From assembly GCA_013214945.1 (NCBI GenBank), contig JABSRT010000025.1, positions 1 through 64,000 on the forward strand: a stretch of 64,000 nt of DNA, given 5' to 3'. Under the pieces are notes generated by a model that was given only the letters and a program-made list of their open reading frames with translations, did not search any database and was not told where the DNA came from. Each line of letters starts with the position of its first letter. Position 1 is the stretch's first letter. This document shows positions 7,788 through 16,342 of this stretch, one piece after another. The translations under genes and the position numbers were made by a program. The stretch is from Gammaproteobacteria bacterium (GTDB lineage Bacteria; Pseudomonadota; Gammaproteobacteria; Enterobacterales; Psychrobiaceae).

Positions 7788-10268
7788 ATGTCGAACTCTC
7801 GTTATTTTAAACCTACACTATTGGCCATTGCTATTGCCACTGGCTCATCGCCAGCCTATAGCCAACAGTTAATTACTAGTAATATCGCTGAACAAACCCA
7901 GTGGCCAATAAAATTATCTGCGGGGCCATTGGCTAATTCATTAAACACCTTGGCTCGCCAAACTGGCCTTACTCTGTCAGCGGATCCTGCTTTGTTGAAA
8001 GGTGTATCAGCAGCCGCGCTTTCAGGAAACTACACAGTAGCTAAAGCACTCTCAATCTTGCTAGACAACTCAGCGTTGCAAGCCGTTAAATTAAAAGATG
8101 GCAGTTATGCGATAAAAAAGTCGAGTAGCCAAAATATCGCCGGCACTTTAGCATTAACCACTGTCGGTAATGAAGGAAGTTTTGGTGATGCCCCTGCCGA
8201 AGAGGGCGGTTTTAAAGCACAGTACCAAACCACCGCAACCAAAATGGCTATGCCGCTAAAAGAAACGCCACAGGCAATTTCGGTGATAACCCGAGATTTG
8301 CTAGATTTACGACAAGTTAATAATATAGATCAAGCTTTAGAATTAACCTCGGGTACTCAAGGGGGGACAGGAAATTGGGCTGCACCTAGTGGTCCTTTCT
8401 CCGGTCATGGCTTTTATACTAGGCAATATCATGTTCGCGGTCAGCCGCTTGATTATTATAATGGCCTTAAAACTGATGGCTTTGCTGCAGGCAGCTTAGC
8501 AGGTTTTGATCTTGCCGCCTATGAACGAGTTGAAGTGATTAAAGGGCCTTCAGGTTTCTTTGGCGCGGGCTCTAGTGGTGGTGCTATCAACCTAGTACGG
8601 AAAAAACCGCAAGCTGAATTTGCCGCTAATATTAGCGGTCAAGTTGGCTCATACAATACATACCGCACCGAAAGCGATATTACAGGCGCTTTAACTGAAG
8701 ATGAAAACTTACGTGGTCGTTTGGTTATGGCCTACGGCGATGAAGGCTCTTTTGTTGATGATATTGCCACCGATACCACGGTTTTCGCCCCCAGTTTTGA
8801 AGCCATTATCAGTGATAATACCCGAGTGTTATTGCAACTGCTTTACCAAAAAGAACAGTTTGATGTTAATAACGGTCAGCCGGGTTATTATGAAAATAAT
8901 AGTCTTAAGCAGTTTAATTTACCACGCTCTTATCACTACGGTGCTAGTGGCGATGAACGTTCCGAAACAGAAATAAAGGATGTCTCTATTCGGGTTGACC
9001 ATGAATTGTCAGATCGTTGGCTAGCCACTTTGCTATTGCAGCGCAGCGAGACCACCAGAGATATTATCGACGGTAATTACGGCTACTATGGTGATGGTTA
9101 TCATACTGGAGGTGCAAATAAAGACCTCACTAACACAGATAATTGGGCGGGAGAATTACGACTTGATGGTGCATTTGATGCCTTTGGTCGTGAGCATAAA
9201 ATACTGCTTGGTGTAGAGCATAGTAATAAAAAATCAGTTCGAACCACCGGTGAGATCTATATGTATGATGGCAATGGTGACTTTGCCTATGTTGATATTT
9301 ATCAGGATAACTGGGCTGATTTTGGTTTTGTATCGAAAGCGGACATTCCTAACAATAACAGAGATGGTCGAAAGTCAGAATACACTAATAGCGCTCTTTA
9401 TCTGCAGTCGGTATTAAGCTTAACGCAGCGTACCCAGTTGCTGATTAACGCCCGTTATGAACGAGTAAAATATAATGCAACAGATAAAAGAGGTATTCCA
9501 CAGTCCGCCAATGATAGCAAGGATAACGAACTGACCATGCGGATAGGGTTAAGTCATGAATTAAATGACAATATTTCTGCTTACGGCAGCTACGGTGAGT
9601 CCTTTTTACCAAATATAGAGACTACAAATATCAATGGCCAGCCTCTTGCTGCCCAACGAGGTGATGGTTATGAACTCGGTCTTAAAGGTGATTGGTTTGA
9701 TAATAAACTAGGAGCAACGTTAGCGGTATATAGGCAAGAATTAACAAACCGGCCTGTTAACGATCCTAATGATAATGATGCCAGTATTGCAGCAGGATTA
9801 CATCGAACAGATGGGCTTGAACTGGAAGTATTCGGCGCGCCTATGCCGGGCTTAACTATAAGTGCGGCAGCAACTTGGATGGATAATGAATTTCTTGACG
9901 AAAACGATCGCTTCGTCGGTTTTGCCATTGAAGGCTCTGCTAAAGGTCAATACAGCCTTTATGCCAATTATGAATTACAGCAGGGTCCATTAAAAGGCTT
10001 TGCCACAGGTTTTATGTGGTTACATACCTTAGAGCAACAGCTACTCCCTTATGATGCTGGAACATATTCACAAGCCTATATTGATGGTTATGATCGTATC
10101 GACCTGGATTTTTCATATCGAGGTATAGCAAACTGGGATATGTCTTTACTGGTACGTAATGTTTTGGATGAAAAATACATTGCGAGTGGTTCGTCAAATA
10201 ATCACGCATCACAATACTATGGTGCGCCGCTCTCAATATTGTTTAAAGCGACTTATCATTTTGATTAG
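7788..10268 (+). CDS. TonB-dependent siderophore receptor 2 with STN domain
   Basis: An 826-residue outer-membrane ferric-siderophore receptor. A signal peptide ends near PAYSQQ (about residue 27), an STN domain spans about 40-110, then come the NIAGTLALTTVGNEGSFGDA linker, a plug with VEVIKGPSGFFGAGSSGG and a barrel ending TYHFD. From the linker onward it is strongly similar to receptor 1 over its whole length, whereas the STN domain is clearly different, which fits pairing with its own FecR upstream. It lies 145 bases after the FecR gene and has its own terminator. The cassette from sigma 1 to receptor 2 is bracketed by two same-orientation IS3 remnants, suggesting duplication or mobilisation. 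The ligand is unknown; it could be a related xenosiderophore. Confidence 0.95.
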   Translation: MSNSRYFKPTLLAIAIATGSSPAYSQQLITSNIAEQTQWPIKLSAGPLANSLNTLARQTGLTLSADPALLKGVSAAALSGNYTVAKALSILLDNSALQAVKLKDGSYAIKKSSSQNIAGTLALTTVGNEGSFGDAPAEEGGFKAQYQTTATKMAMPLKETPQAISVITRDLLDLRQVNNIDQALELTSGTQGGTGNWAAPSGPFSGHGFYTRQYHVRGQPLDYYNGLKTDGFAAGSLAGFDLAAYERVEVIKGPSGFFGAGSSGGAINLVRKKPQAEFAANISGQVGSYNTYRTESDITGALTEDENLRGRLVMAYGDEGSFVDDIATDTTVFAPSFEAIISDNTRVLLQLLYQKEQFDVNNGQPGYYENNSLKQFNLPRSYHYGASGDERSETEIKDVSIRVDHELSDRWLATLLLQRSETTRDIIDGNYGYYGDGYHTGGANKDLTNTDNWAGELRLDGAFDAFGREHKILLGVEHSNKKSVRTTGEIYMYDGNGDFAYVDIYQDNWADFGFVSKADIPNNNRDGRKSEYTNSALYLQSVLSLTQRTQLLINARYERVKYNATDKRGIPQSANDSKDNELTMRIGLSHELNDNISAYGSYGESFLPNIETTNINGQPLAAQRGDGYELGLKGDWFDNKLGATLAVYRQELTNRPVNDPNDNDASIAAGLHRTDGLELEVFGAPMPGLTISAAATWMDNEFLDENDRFVGFAIEGSAKGQYSLYANYELQQGPLKGFATGFMWLHTLEQQLLPYDAGTYSQAYIDGYDRIDLDFSYRGIANWDMSLLVRNVLDEKYIASGSSNNHASQYYGAPLSILFKATYHFD

Positions 10269-10300
10269 TTAGTTGATTTACGACTAACTAACGGAATTTA

Positions 10301-10337
10301 AAATCCCGTATTAGTTAAAACTAGTGCGGGATTTTTT
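10301..10337 (+). terminator. Rho-independent terminator after receptor 2
   Basis: AAATCCCGTATTAG at 10301-10314 pairs with CTAGTGCGGGATTT (two G-T wobbles) around TTAAAA, followed by a T run. It is homologous to the terminator behind receptor 1. Confidence 0.85.
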
Positions 10338-10400
10338 AGAATTAGAAAAGAGACAGCCATAACTAACTCATTATTATTAACGGTTGGCTATGGAGATTTA

Positions 10401-10738
10401 GCAATTAAATCGATTTGTGAATGTCTTTCACGGATCATACATGATCTCAACTAGCTCATTATTGTAAGTCCATTGCCATCTAGTTGCTAGTCGTTGAGCA
10501 TGCTCTGTATCGTCAAAGAGGTGTCGCTCAAGTAATTCTATGCGGACTGTTTTATTAAAACGTTCGACATATGCATTCTGAGTTGGCTTTTCTGGTTGAA
10601 TATATAACAAAGTAATCTGGTGGTTCGTTGTCCAGTCAATCAACGCTTGGCTGATATATTCGGGGCCATTATCACACCGAATAGCACTTGGTTTCCCTCG
10701 CTATTCGATGATTTGTTGTAAAGAACGGATAACTATCA
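10401..10738 (-). mobile_element. IS3-family orfB transposase remnant (copy 2)
   Basis: The minus strand encodes the C-terminal integrase core of an IS3-type OrfB: SLQQIIE, an in-frame TAG, RGKPSAIRCDNGPEYISQ, then QPEKPTQNAYVERFNKTVR and a tail ending NELVEIMYDP. The DNGPE and the glutamate of the YVERFN motif belong to the DDE catalytic core. The N-terminal half is missing and the internal stop shows decay. The fragment ends against a truncated S9 peptidase at about 10750. The last 42 bases are identical to the remnant at 5746. Confidence 0.85.
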
Positions 10739-10751
10739 GTGTCGGCAATGA

Positions 10752-11546
10752 AAGCGCTATATCAATCCGGTTGAAATTACGACTTATCAGGCACGAGATG
10801 GCTTAAACATTCCGGTGTTATTAACTAAACCAGCCCTCGCGAAAAAGTTTCCCGCGATTATGCTGCCACATGGTGGCCCTGAATCATACGATGAATACGG
10901 GTTTAATTGGTTAGCACAATATTTCGCCAGTCGTGGTTTTGTCGTCATTCAACCGCAATTTAGAGGCTCTTATGGCTTTGGTCTTCAACATTTGTTGGCT
11001 GGTCGTGGTCAGTGGGGTAAAAAAATGCAAGATGATTTAACCGATGGCGTAAATTATTTTGCCCCAAAAGGCCTTATTGATGCTGAGCGGGTCTGTATAG
11101 TGGGCATGAGTTATGGCGGTTATGCGGCATTAGCAGGGGCTGCATTTACGCCTGATGTTTATAAGTGTGCAGTGTCAATTAATGGTGTCAGAGATCTTGA
11201 AAGCATGATTGATAACGAAAAAAACCAATATGGTCGTAATCATTGGGTGGTTTCTTATTGGCAAGCAGTGATCGATAAAGAAAAGCTTGGCGACGACTTT
11301 CTTGAATTAATTTCACCTATCAATTATGTCGATAAAATAAAAATGCCGATTCTGCTCATTCATGGTGAAAATGATCTCATTGTTTCGCTAGAGCAATCCG
11401 AAGAGATGTACGATGAACTAAGCGGTGAAGATAAAATCGTAACCTTTATTGAACTAGAAGACGAAGGGCATCACTTGCAAAGCAATGAATCACGGCTGCA
11501 AACATTAAAAGCAATAGATACGTTTATCCATAAACATATTGACTGA
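10752..11546 (+). pseudogene. S9-family prolyl oligopeptidase, catalytic domain only (5' truncated)
   Basis: The frame opens right after a stop at 10749 and reads INPVEITTYQARDGLNIPVLL, the usual entry into the alpha/beta-hydrolase domain of S9 acylaminoacyl/dipeptidyl peptidases. The catalytic triad is visible: GMSYGGYA (Ser), GENDLIV (Asp) and EGHHL (His). The N-terminal beta-propeller, several hundred residues in the family, is absent, and the break coincides with the IS3 remnant, so the element or a later deletion removed it. An in-frame GTG at 10815 could start a 243-residue product, but no ribosome site is evident. I regard it as a dead fragment. Confidence 0.8.
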
Positions 11547-11683
11547 GTACGTTTATGCCAACCCCGACAATTAACCGATCATTATTAGCGGTTAAAACAA
11601 GTGATAAACGCGTTATTTATTTTCTATGTAGAATGACTACAGACGTAATAAATTGGCCACTAATTTAACGGAATTGGTATTGG

Positions 11684-11715
11684 ACACAAACATGTTAAGG
11701 TGAATATGTTTGTGT
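11684..11715. repeat. Inverted repeat in gene-free stretch
   Basis: ACACAAACAT (11684-11693) and ATGTTTGTGT (11706-11715) are perfect 10-base arms around 12 bases. It lies in the 363-base gap between the convergent S9 fragment and the YHYH gene. No other function is seen in the gap apart from the second inverted repeat at 11835. Confidence 0.5.
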
Positions 11716-11834
11716 ACATATTGTAAAATTTACGACGATTATAAACGTGTTTTTGCTGTTTTATAAAAAACAGAGGACGGCATTGAGTAATAAATTACGC
11801 TGGAGTAGGAAGTGAAAATGGGTAATGGCGTTAG

Positions 11835-11878
11835 TGATTTTACATTGCGTTTAAACAAATTGACTCAATGTAAAATCA
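11835..11878. repeat. Inverted repeat downstream of the YHYH gene
   Basis: TGATTTTACATTG (11835-11847) and CAATGTAAAATCA (11866-11878) form perfect 13-base arms with an 18-base loop, 32 bases past the stop codon of the minus-strand YHYH gene. No T run follows in either direction, so it is a weak terminator candidate. It could instead be a remnant end of a small mobile element. Confidence 0.5.
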
Positions 11879-11909
11879 GCGCTTACTTAGTAATTACAAA
11901 CTAACAGTT

Positions 11910-13382
11910 TTAATGCCCATTAATTTTGCCACCATGTTCATCAATAATTGCAGTTGGGTCTGCAAGTTCGTCATCCCAACGGATAGGTGGTACTTTACCA
12001 AAAGATGGCTCATGAATACCAAAGGTACATATTGGTCCATAAGGATATTCTTGGGTAATGTAGTAGCCGTACACACCATTTATGTCAGTAGCACCATTAC
12101 ATTCATCTAAATTTCCTGTGTTGCCGTCATTGTATACCCAATCATCTATATATCTACCCAACGGTAGACCAAAAGGCTCATTCGTAAACTCAAAATCAAA
12201 ATCTGCAGGGCGGTTTAATACGTCCCATGGCGTCGGCGGAGTACCATGCTCTTTAAAGGGCGCGGTGTCGGTGTAAGGTTTACGCGATTGACCAAAGCCA
12301 TTAACATCGGGATTTATTCCTGAGTTTTTTAACGTATAACCAGACTTGGCTTTAACCAAATCTCCTGCAGTATTAACAAACCACTGACCGTAAATAGGCA
12401 AGCCATCTTTTGCAAAACCAATTAACGGCGATCCATTAGGCGCTGGCGATATTGTCGCTTCATTGTTTGTTTGCAGCGGATGAGTCATCGCATGATAATG
12501 ATAAGTGCCCTCGAAACCATGTCCATAATATTCATCAAAAATGGCTGCCATTTTTTCTGCTGAAGGATCTTGCAAAGTATAGGCTGGGATCTCAAACCAT
12601 ACAGAACCATCACCACAGCCAGTCGCGTTGCCTGCCGCATTAACTCTTGCATGGTTGGGGTTATAGCAAAAACCCGAATCCATCGCTATACCGACACCAT
12701 TTAATAAAATACCATCATAATCCATGAAGTTAGTCGGGTTTCGGTCCGTATCATCAGCAATCAGTGGGTTTGATAATTTAGGGTGAACAGGTAAATAAGT
12801 GAGTTGCATGTCGTCATGATCTATTTCTGTCACCCAAACATCATCTTCGTTAGGTGTGCCAACATTTTTGCCTAAATCGTGATTAGGGATCATGTTGTGC
12901 CGCATTCGACAATGTGTGGCTAACTCCAGATCGGTTGTTTCAACCACCAAGGCATAATTCCACCCTCCGGCTATATCAGGTGTGCTTGGGCTTTGAATAT
13001 ACCCACCGCTAACAATCACTAAATCAATTTCAACAATACTTGTATTATCTGTGCCCGGCGAATGTGGTGCATCAACTGCGGAGTTTGATTTGTCATTCAT
13101 GCCCGTTGAACCATAATCGCCGTTGTTAGCGTCAGTGACATAAGTGCGACAGTCGGGATTACGGTTGGTTAACACGGCATTAAGCATGCCATTAGCTGTC
13201 TCATTTAAATCGGGGTTATCGACATATTGAATTTTGTCTGGTGTTTTGATTGGGTCATTGAGCGCAGCGTTTGTTGATTTTTCTGAACCGCCACCACAAG
13301 AACTTAACGCCATGGACAAAACAAAGGCGTTAATTGTCTTAGGATATAACTGATGAAAATTAGTAAATAGAGACTTGGCCAT
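11910..13382 (-). CDS. YHYH-domain lipoprotein of unknown function
   Basis: A 490-residue secreted or lipid-anchored protein. The lead ends in LSMALSSCGGGSEKS, a lipobox followed by a Gly/Ser-rich tether. The name-giving motif is seen as EGTYHYHAMTHP, with the flanking family pattern GSPLIGFAKDGLPIYG and, near the end, YGYYITQEYPYGPICTFG. The function of YHYH proteins is not established; they are common secreted proteins in marine bacteria. The start is supported by AAAGGTG 6 bases upstream. It is transcribed against its surroundings, lies between the receptor 2 and receptor 3 units, and has no obvious link to iron uptake. Confidence 0.85.
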   Translation of the reverse strand: MAKSLFTNFHQLYPKTINAFVLSMALSSCGGGSEKSTNAALNDPIKTPDKIQYVDNPDLNETANGMLNAVLTNRNPDCRTYVTDANNGDYGSTGMNDKSNSAVDAPHSPGTDNTSIVEIDLVIVSGGYIQSPSTPDIAGGWNYALVVETTDLELATHCRMRHNMIPNHDLGKNVGTPNEDDVWVTEIDHDDMQLTYLPVHPKLSNPLIADDTDRNPTNFMDYDGILLNGVGIAMDSGFCYNPNHARVNAAGNATGCGDGSVWFEIPAYTLQDPSAEKMAAIFDEYYGHGFEGTYHYHAMTHPLQTNNEATISPAPNGSPLIGFAKDGLPIYGQWFVNTAGDLVKAKSGYTLKNSGINPDVNGFGQSRKPYTDTAPFKEHGTPPTPWDVLNRPADFDFEFTNEPFGLPLGRYIDDWVYNDGNTGNLDECNGATDINGVYGYYITQEYPYGPICTFGIHEPSFGKVPPIRWDDELADPTAIIDEHGGKINGH

Positions 13383-13553
13383 TGAACACCTTTAGATAAA
13401 ATACTGTTAATTGGGCATTGCTAATGTGTCCAATTAAAACAAAGAACTCTGCGATAAAACAATCATGACATTGTTATTTCGGCTGAGCTTGTACATTATT
13501 TTATATTTTTTGAAATAGCTAAAGCAATGGCGTAAGCAATGGCGTAAGTAAAT

Positions 13554-14108
13554 CTACTCCCATGCCATGACACCATCATATACTTTACAGCTAACGACTG
13601 CATTTGAAGCATCCGCTATATAGATTTGCTGCTTCTTTGACACTGGGTATGTTAAATATTGTGAGCATTTAGCACTTTGACCATTACCTATGACAACTTT
13701 CGTTCCAGATTTGAGAGTACACTTGGCCATTTTGTCTAAAGGTGACCATTGATAGCATATTTCGTAATCTTCTCGATATTGCGCACTACGGCCAGCGGGT
13801 TGATTGAAAGCCCACCATTGTCCTAGTTTACTGTTAGGGTTCGTACTATTCCACGCCCGGTAAATAACCACTTGGGCAGCCTCTTTACTTTGGTAAACCT
13901 TACCCTGGCATAGCTTACCTTGTAATGTTTCTCCTAATGCTTCAGCAAGCAGAACTTTATCGTCAACGGGCTTAAACTGATTTGCTAGTTCATGTGGTAA
14001 TTCAACAGTGCCAGTACAAGCTTGCTCTGTTACTTTGGTGTTTTGTATCGGGTAAGTTGAACAGCCTTGTATCACAACAAAGAGTGAGCTTAATAAAATC
14101 CTTTTCAT
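13554..14108 (-). CDS. Hypothetical lipoprotein
   Basis: A 184-residue protein with a short charged N-terminus, a hydrophobic core and a lipobox ending IQGC (Cys16), so probably an outer-membrane or periplasmic lipoprotein. The mature part contains several cysteines (ACTG, KLCQG, EICYQ, AKCTL, AKCSQ, VSCKV) that may form disulfides. I do not recognise a family. It is transcribed in the same direction as the YHYH gene, with 171 bases between them. The gap 14109-14437 upstream holds nothing I can identify beyond the Fur box at its far end. Confidence 0.65.
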   Translation of the reverse strand: MKRILLSSLFVVIQGCSTYPIQNTKVTEQACTGTVELPHELANQFKPVDDKVLLAEALGETLQGKLCQGKVYQSKEAAQVVIYRAWNSTNPNSKLGQWWAFNQPAGRSAQYREDYEICYQWSPLDKMAKCTLKSGTKVVIGNGQSAKCSQYLTYPVSKKQQIYIADASNAVVSCKVYDGVMAWE

Positions 14109-14437
14109 ATATATAAACCTATTTATTTTATGGTGAGTTAAAAACTACCTGCATATTGTGAGCGTCGTTTTAACACCTAAACAAGGAGTGTTAGCACTGG
14201 TGTTTCGTTATTATAAATAATGTATACCGACAATAAGTTTCTCTTTAGTCGTAAATTCTGTATCAGGTATGTTTAGCAAAATATAGTGTAACTGACAGCA
14301 ACTTTAGTTAAAAGCAAGGAGGGTACTCTAATATTTCAGCCATAGCACAACGCAGGTTATAGCCAGTGAATATCGGTAAGCTATTCTTTTAATGGTTATT
14401 TGGTATCACGCAATTGCAAAGCTTAGTAAGATTTGAT

Positions 14438-14456
14438 ATAAATGGTAATCATTATC
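14438..14456 (+). promoter_or_regulatory. Fur box upstream of sigma gene 2
   Basis: The 19-mer ATAAATGGTAATCATTATC matches the Fur consensus GATAATGATAATCATTATC at 15 of 19 positions, with a perfect right half. It ends 22 bases before the start codon of the FecI-type sigma gene, where bound Fur would block transcription when iron is plentiful. Confidence 0.8.
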
Positions 14457-14478
14457 GTTTATGTTTGTCGTGTAGTTT

Positions 14479-15084
14479 ATGTCACCCCTCAATATTACTT
14501 TATCGTCAGAGCAAGACAATGAACCGACAGATCAGCACAACGAAATTCACCATCTTTATAGTGATCACCACAGCTGGTTATATGCGTGGTTATGTAAAAA
14601 ACTAAGATGCCAATACCATGCTGAAGATGTTGCTCAAAATACTTTTTTGCGACTTTTTTCCTTTTCCAACTTAGCCAACATTAATGAACCTAGAGGTTTT
14701 TTAACGACCACGGCAACACGCTTATTGATTGATGAGTCGCGTCGTAAAAAAGTAGAGCAACGTTATCTGCAAACTTACCGCTATTATCACGGTAACGACG
14801 AAGCGGTGGCATTATCATCTGAACATATTGCATTAGTCAGCGAAAAACTTGCCACCATTATTCAAATGCTAGAAGGGTTGCCAGTAAAATGCCAGCAGGC
14901 TTTTATTATGAGTAAATTTGATGGTATGCGCTATGCAGATATAGCCACAATGTTAGCGGTTTCTACGGGCATGGTGCAGCAATACATTACCAAAGCAATG
15001 GTTGCCTATTATAAAATTTGTTATGAATACGATAGCGTGCTCACCGCGACTGCCGGAATAGAAAGAAATGAGCACCCGTTTTAA
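14479..15084 (+). CDS. FecI-like ECF sigma factor (sigma 2)
   Basis: A 201-residue ECF sigma factor of the FecI/iron-starvation type. Region 2 reads IHHLYSDHHSWLYAWLCKKL, AEDVAQNTFLRLF and EPRGFLTTTATRLLIDESRR. Region 4 reads LPVKCQQAFIMSKFDGMRYADIA and LAVSTGMVQQYITKAM. It is followed after 2 bases by a FecR gene and then by receptor 3. The Fur box just upstream indicates iron control. It or sigma 1 could in principle read the TAAAT-N16-CGT promoters of the pvd-type genes, but neither has enough visible similarity for me to call it PvdS. Confidence 0.92.
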   Translation: MSPLNITLSSEQDNEPTDQHNEIHHLYSDHHSWLYAWLCKKLRCQYHAEDVAQNTFLRLFSFSNLANINEPRGFLTTTATRLLIDESRRKKVEQRYLQTYRYYHGNDEAVALSSEHIALVSEKLATIIQMLEGLPVKCQQAFIMSKFDGMRYADIATMLAVSTGMVQQYITKAMVAYYKICYEYDSVLTATAGIERNEHPF

Positions 15085-15086
15085 CT

Positions 15087-16172
15087 ATGAGTACGGATTC
15101 AGTGAATAGAAACACTTCAACCAACGTAAAGGCTGGCGCGAAACAAAGGCATTTATCGATAACATTGATAGAACAAGCGGCGCACTGGCACACACTTATG
15201 CGATCAGGTGCGGTAACCAAGTCAGAACAAGCGGCATTTAATACTTGGCATGCAGTAAGCGAAAATGCCCAAGCTTATCAACGTATGGCTGTAATGTGGC
15301 AACAAATTGATGATGTTGATTTAGCCCCAGCTAAAGAGACACTGCAAGCTGTATTAACCGGGCACAAACAACAACGAACAAAGCATGTGTTTAACACCTT
15401 TGGCATGGCTGGGTTACTGGTTTTTGGGCTAGTTATTAGCGCGCCGTATATAAACCAAGATAATAGGTTGGTTAACTACATTAGCCCAGGCTACTTATTT
15501 GCTGATCACAATACTGATATTGGTGAAAATATAGTTATTACTTTAAGTGATAATACCCGTATTCATTTAAATACCTTTTCAGCAATCAATGTTGAATTTA
15601 CTAAAAAGTCACGTGTTATCCATTTATTGCAAGGCGAAATTCAACTTGATGTCGCTAAAGATGCGAACAGGGCGTTAATCGTAAAAACGGCGCAAGGCAC
15701 AGCTCGCGCGCTAGGTACCCAGTTTATTGTTGAAGAACGCGGTGATATTACCGATGTGACTGTTACTGAGTCGCGTGTAGAGGTCTGCGCTACTAATAAT
15801 AAAAGAAAAATCAATCACAAAACAACTTTTCAAAAAGATCATTGCCAGCAACTACAGGCAGGACAACGAACCCACATTAAAAATAATCTGGTGTTATTGC
15901 CACAACCTATCAACACACAATTTATCCATGACTGGTCACAGCAATTATTAATTGTTGAAAACCAACCGGTACTTAAAGTGTTAGAACAATTACGTCGCTA
16001 TCATTATGGTTATCTTCAAATTGATAGAGCTGCATTGGCTAACTATACGGTGTCGGGGGTGTTTCCACTTAATGATTTAACGAAATCATTGCAGGTGTTA
16101 TCAGGTAGTTTACCCATTAAGGTAACTACCTACACGCCATTGTTCACGATTATCAAAGCAAAGCGCCGTTAA
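15087..16172 (+). CDS. FecR-like anti-sigma/sigma regulator (for sigma 2 and receptor 3)
   Basis: A 361-residue membrane regulator. The cytoplasmic part has the DUF4880-like EQAAHWHTLMRSGAVTKSEQ, a single membrane helix lies near residues 100-120 (TFGMAGLLVFGLVISAPYI), and the periplasmic FecR domain contains NTRIHLNTFSAINVEF and TAQGTARALGTQFIVEE. The C-terminal part (VLKVLEQLRRYHYGYLQI, then VSGVFPLNDLTKSLQVL) resembles the domain that docks with a receptor's STN domain. Compared with the other FecR here it has an extra Cys/Lys-rich insertion around residues 232-255. It starts 2 bases after the sigma 2 stop, so the two form an operon. Confidence 0.92.
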   Translation: MSTDSVNRNTSTNVKAGAKQRHLSITLIEQAAHWHTLMRSGAVTKSEQAAFNTWHAVSENAQAYQRMAVMWQQIDDVDLAPAKETLQAVLTGHKQQRTKHVFNTFGMAGLLVFGLVISAPYINQDNRLVNYISPGYLFADHNTDIGENIVITLSDNTRIHLNTFSAINVEFTKKSRVIHLLQGEIQLDVAKDANRALIVKTAQGTARALGTQFIVEERGDITDVTVTESRVEVCATNNKRKINHKTTFQKDHCQQLQAGQRTHIKNNLVLLPQPINTQFIHDWSQQLLIVENQPVLKVLEQLRRYHYGYLQIDRAALANYTVSGVFPLNDLTKSLQVLSGSLPIKVTTYTPLFTIIKAKRR

Positions 16173-16293
16173 CTTAATATGGATAAGCGGCTATAGATGA
16201 GTAAATGTTTTTAAAATAAAATTATCTATCACTATAGTTTTTGCTTTGTCGTGCGTCATAGCTAATAGAAACCACTATTAACTAAGATAAAAC

Positions 16294-16327
16294 ATGAAAT
16301 TAACCACTTTATATCGGTTAATTTCAT
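16294..16327. promoter_or_regulatory. 12-bp hairpin in the leader of receptor 3
   Basis: ATGAAATTAACC (16294-16305) and GGTTAATTTCAT (16316-16327) form a perfect 12-bp stem with a 10-base loop, ending 5 bases before the GGAG ribosome site of receptor 3 (start 16343). It is not followed by a T run. It could be an operator or an mRNA structure that affects translation or stability; which is not determinable here. Confidence 0.55.
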
Positions 16328-16342
16328 AACTATGGAGTTTGT

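Noticed and set aside
13505-13545. Direct repeat GCAATGGCGTAA downstream of the lipoprotein gene
   Set aside because: Only two short copies; probably chance or minor slippage.
14479-15084. Calling sigma 2 (or sigma 1) the PvdS of this cluster
   Set aside because: Both lie in FecI-FecR-receptor units and neither shows recognisable PvdS-specific sequence; promoter specificity cannot be read by eye.
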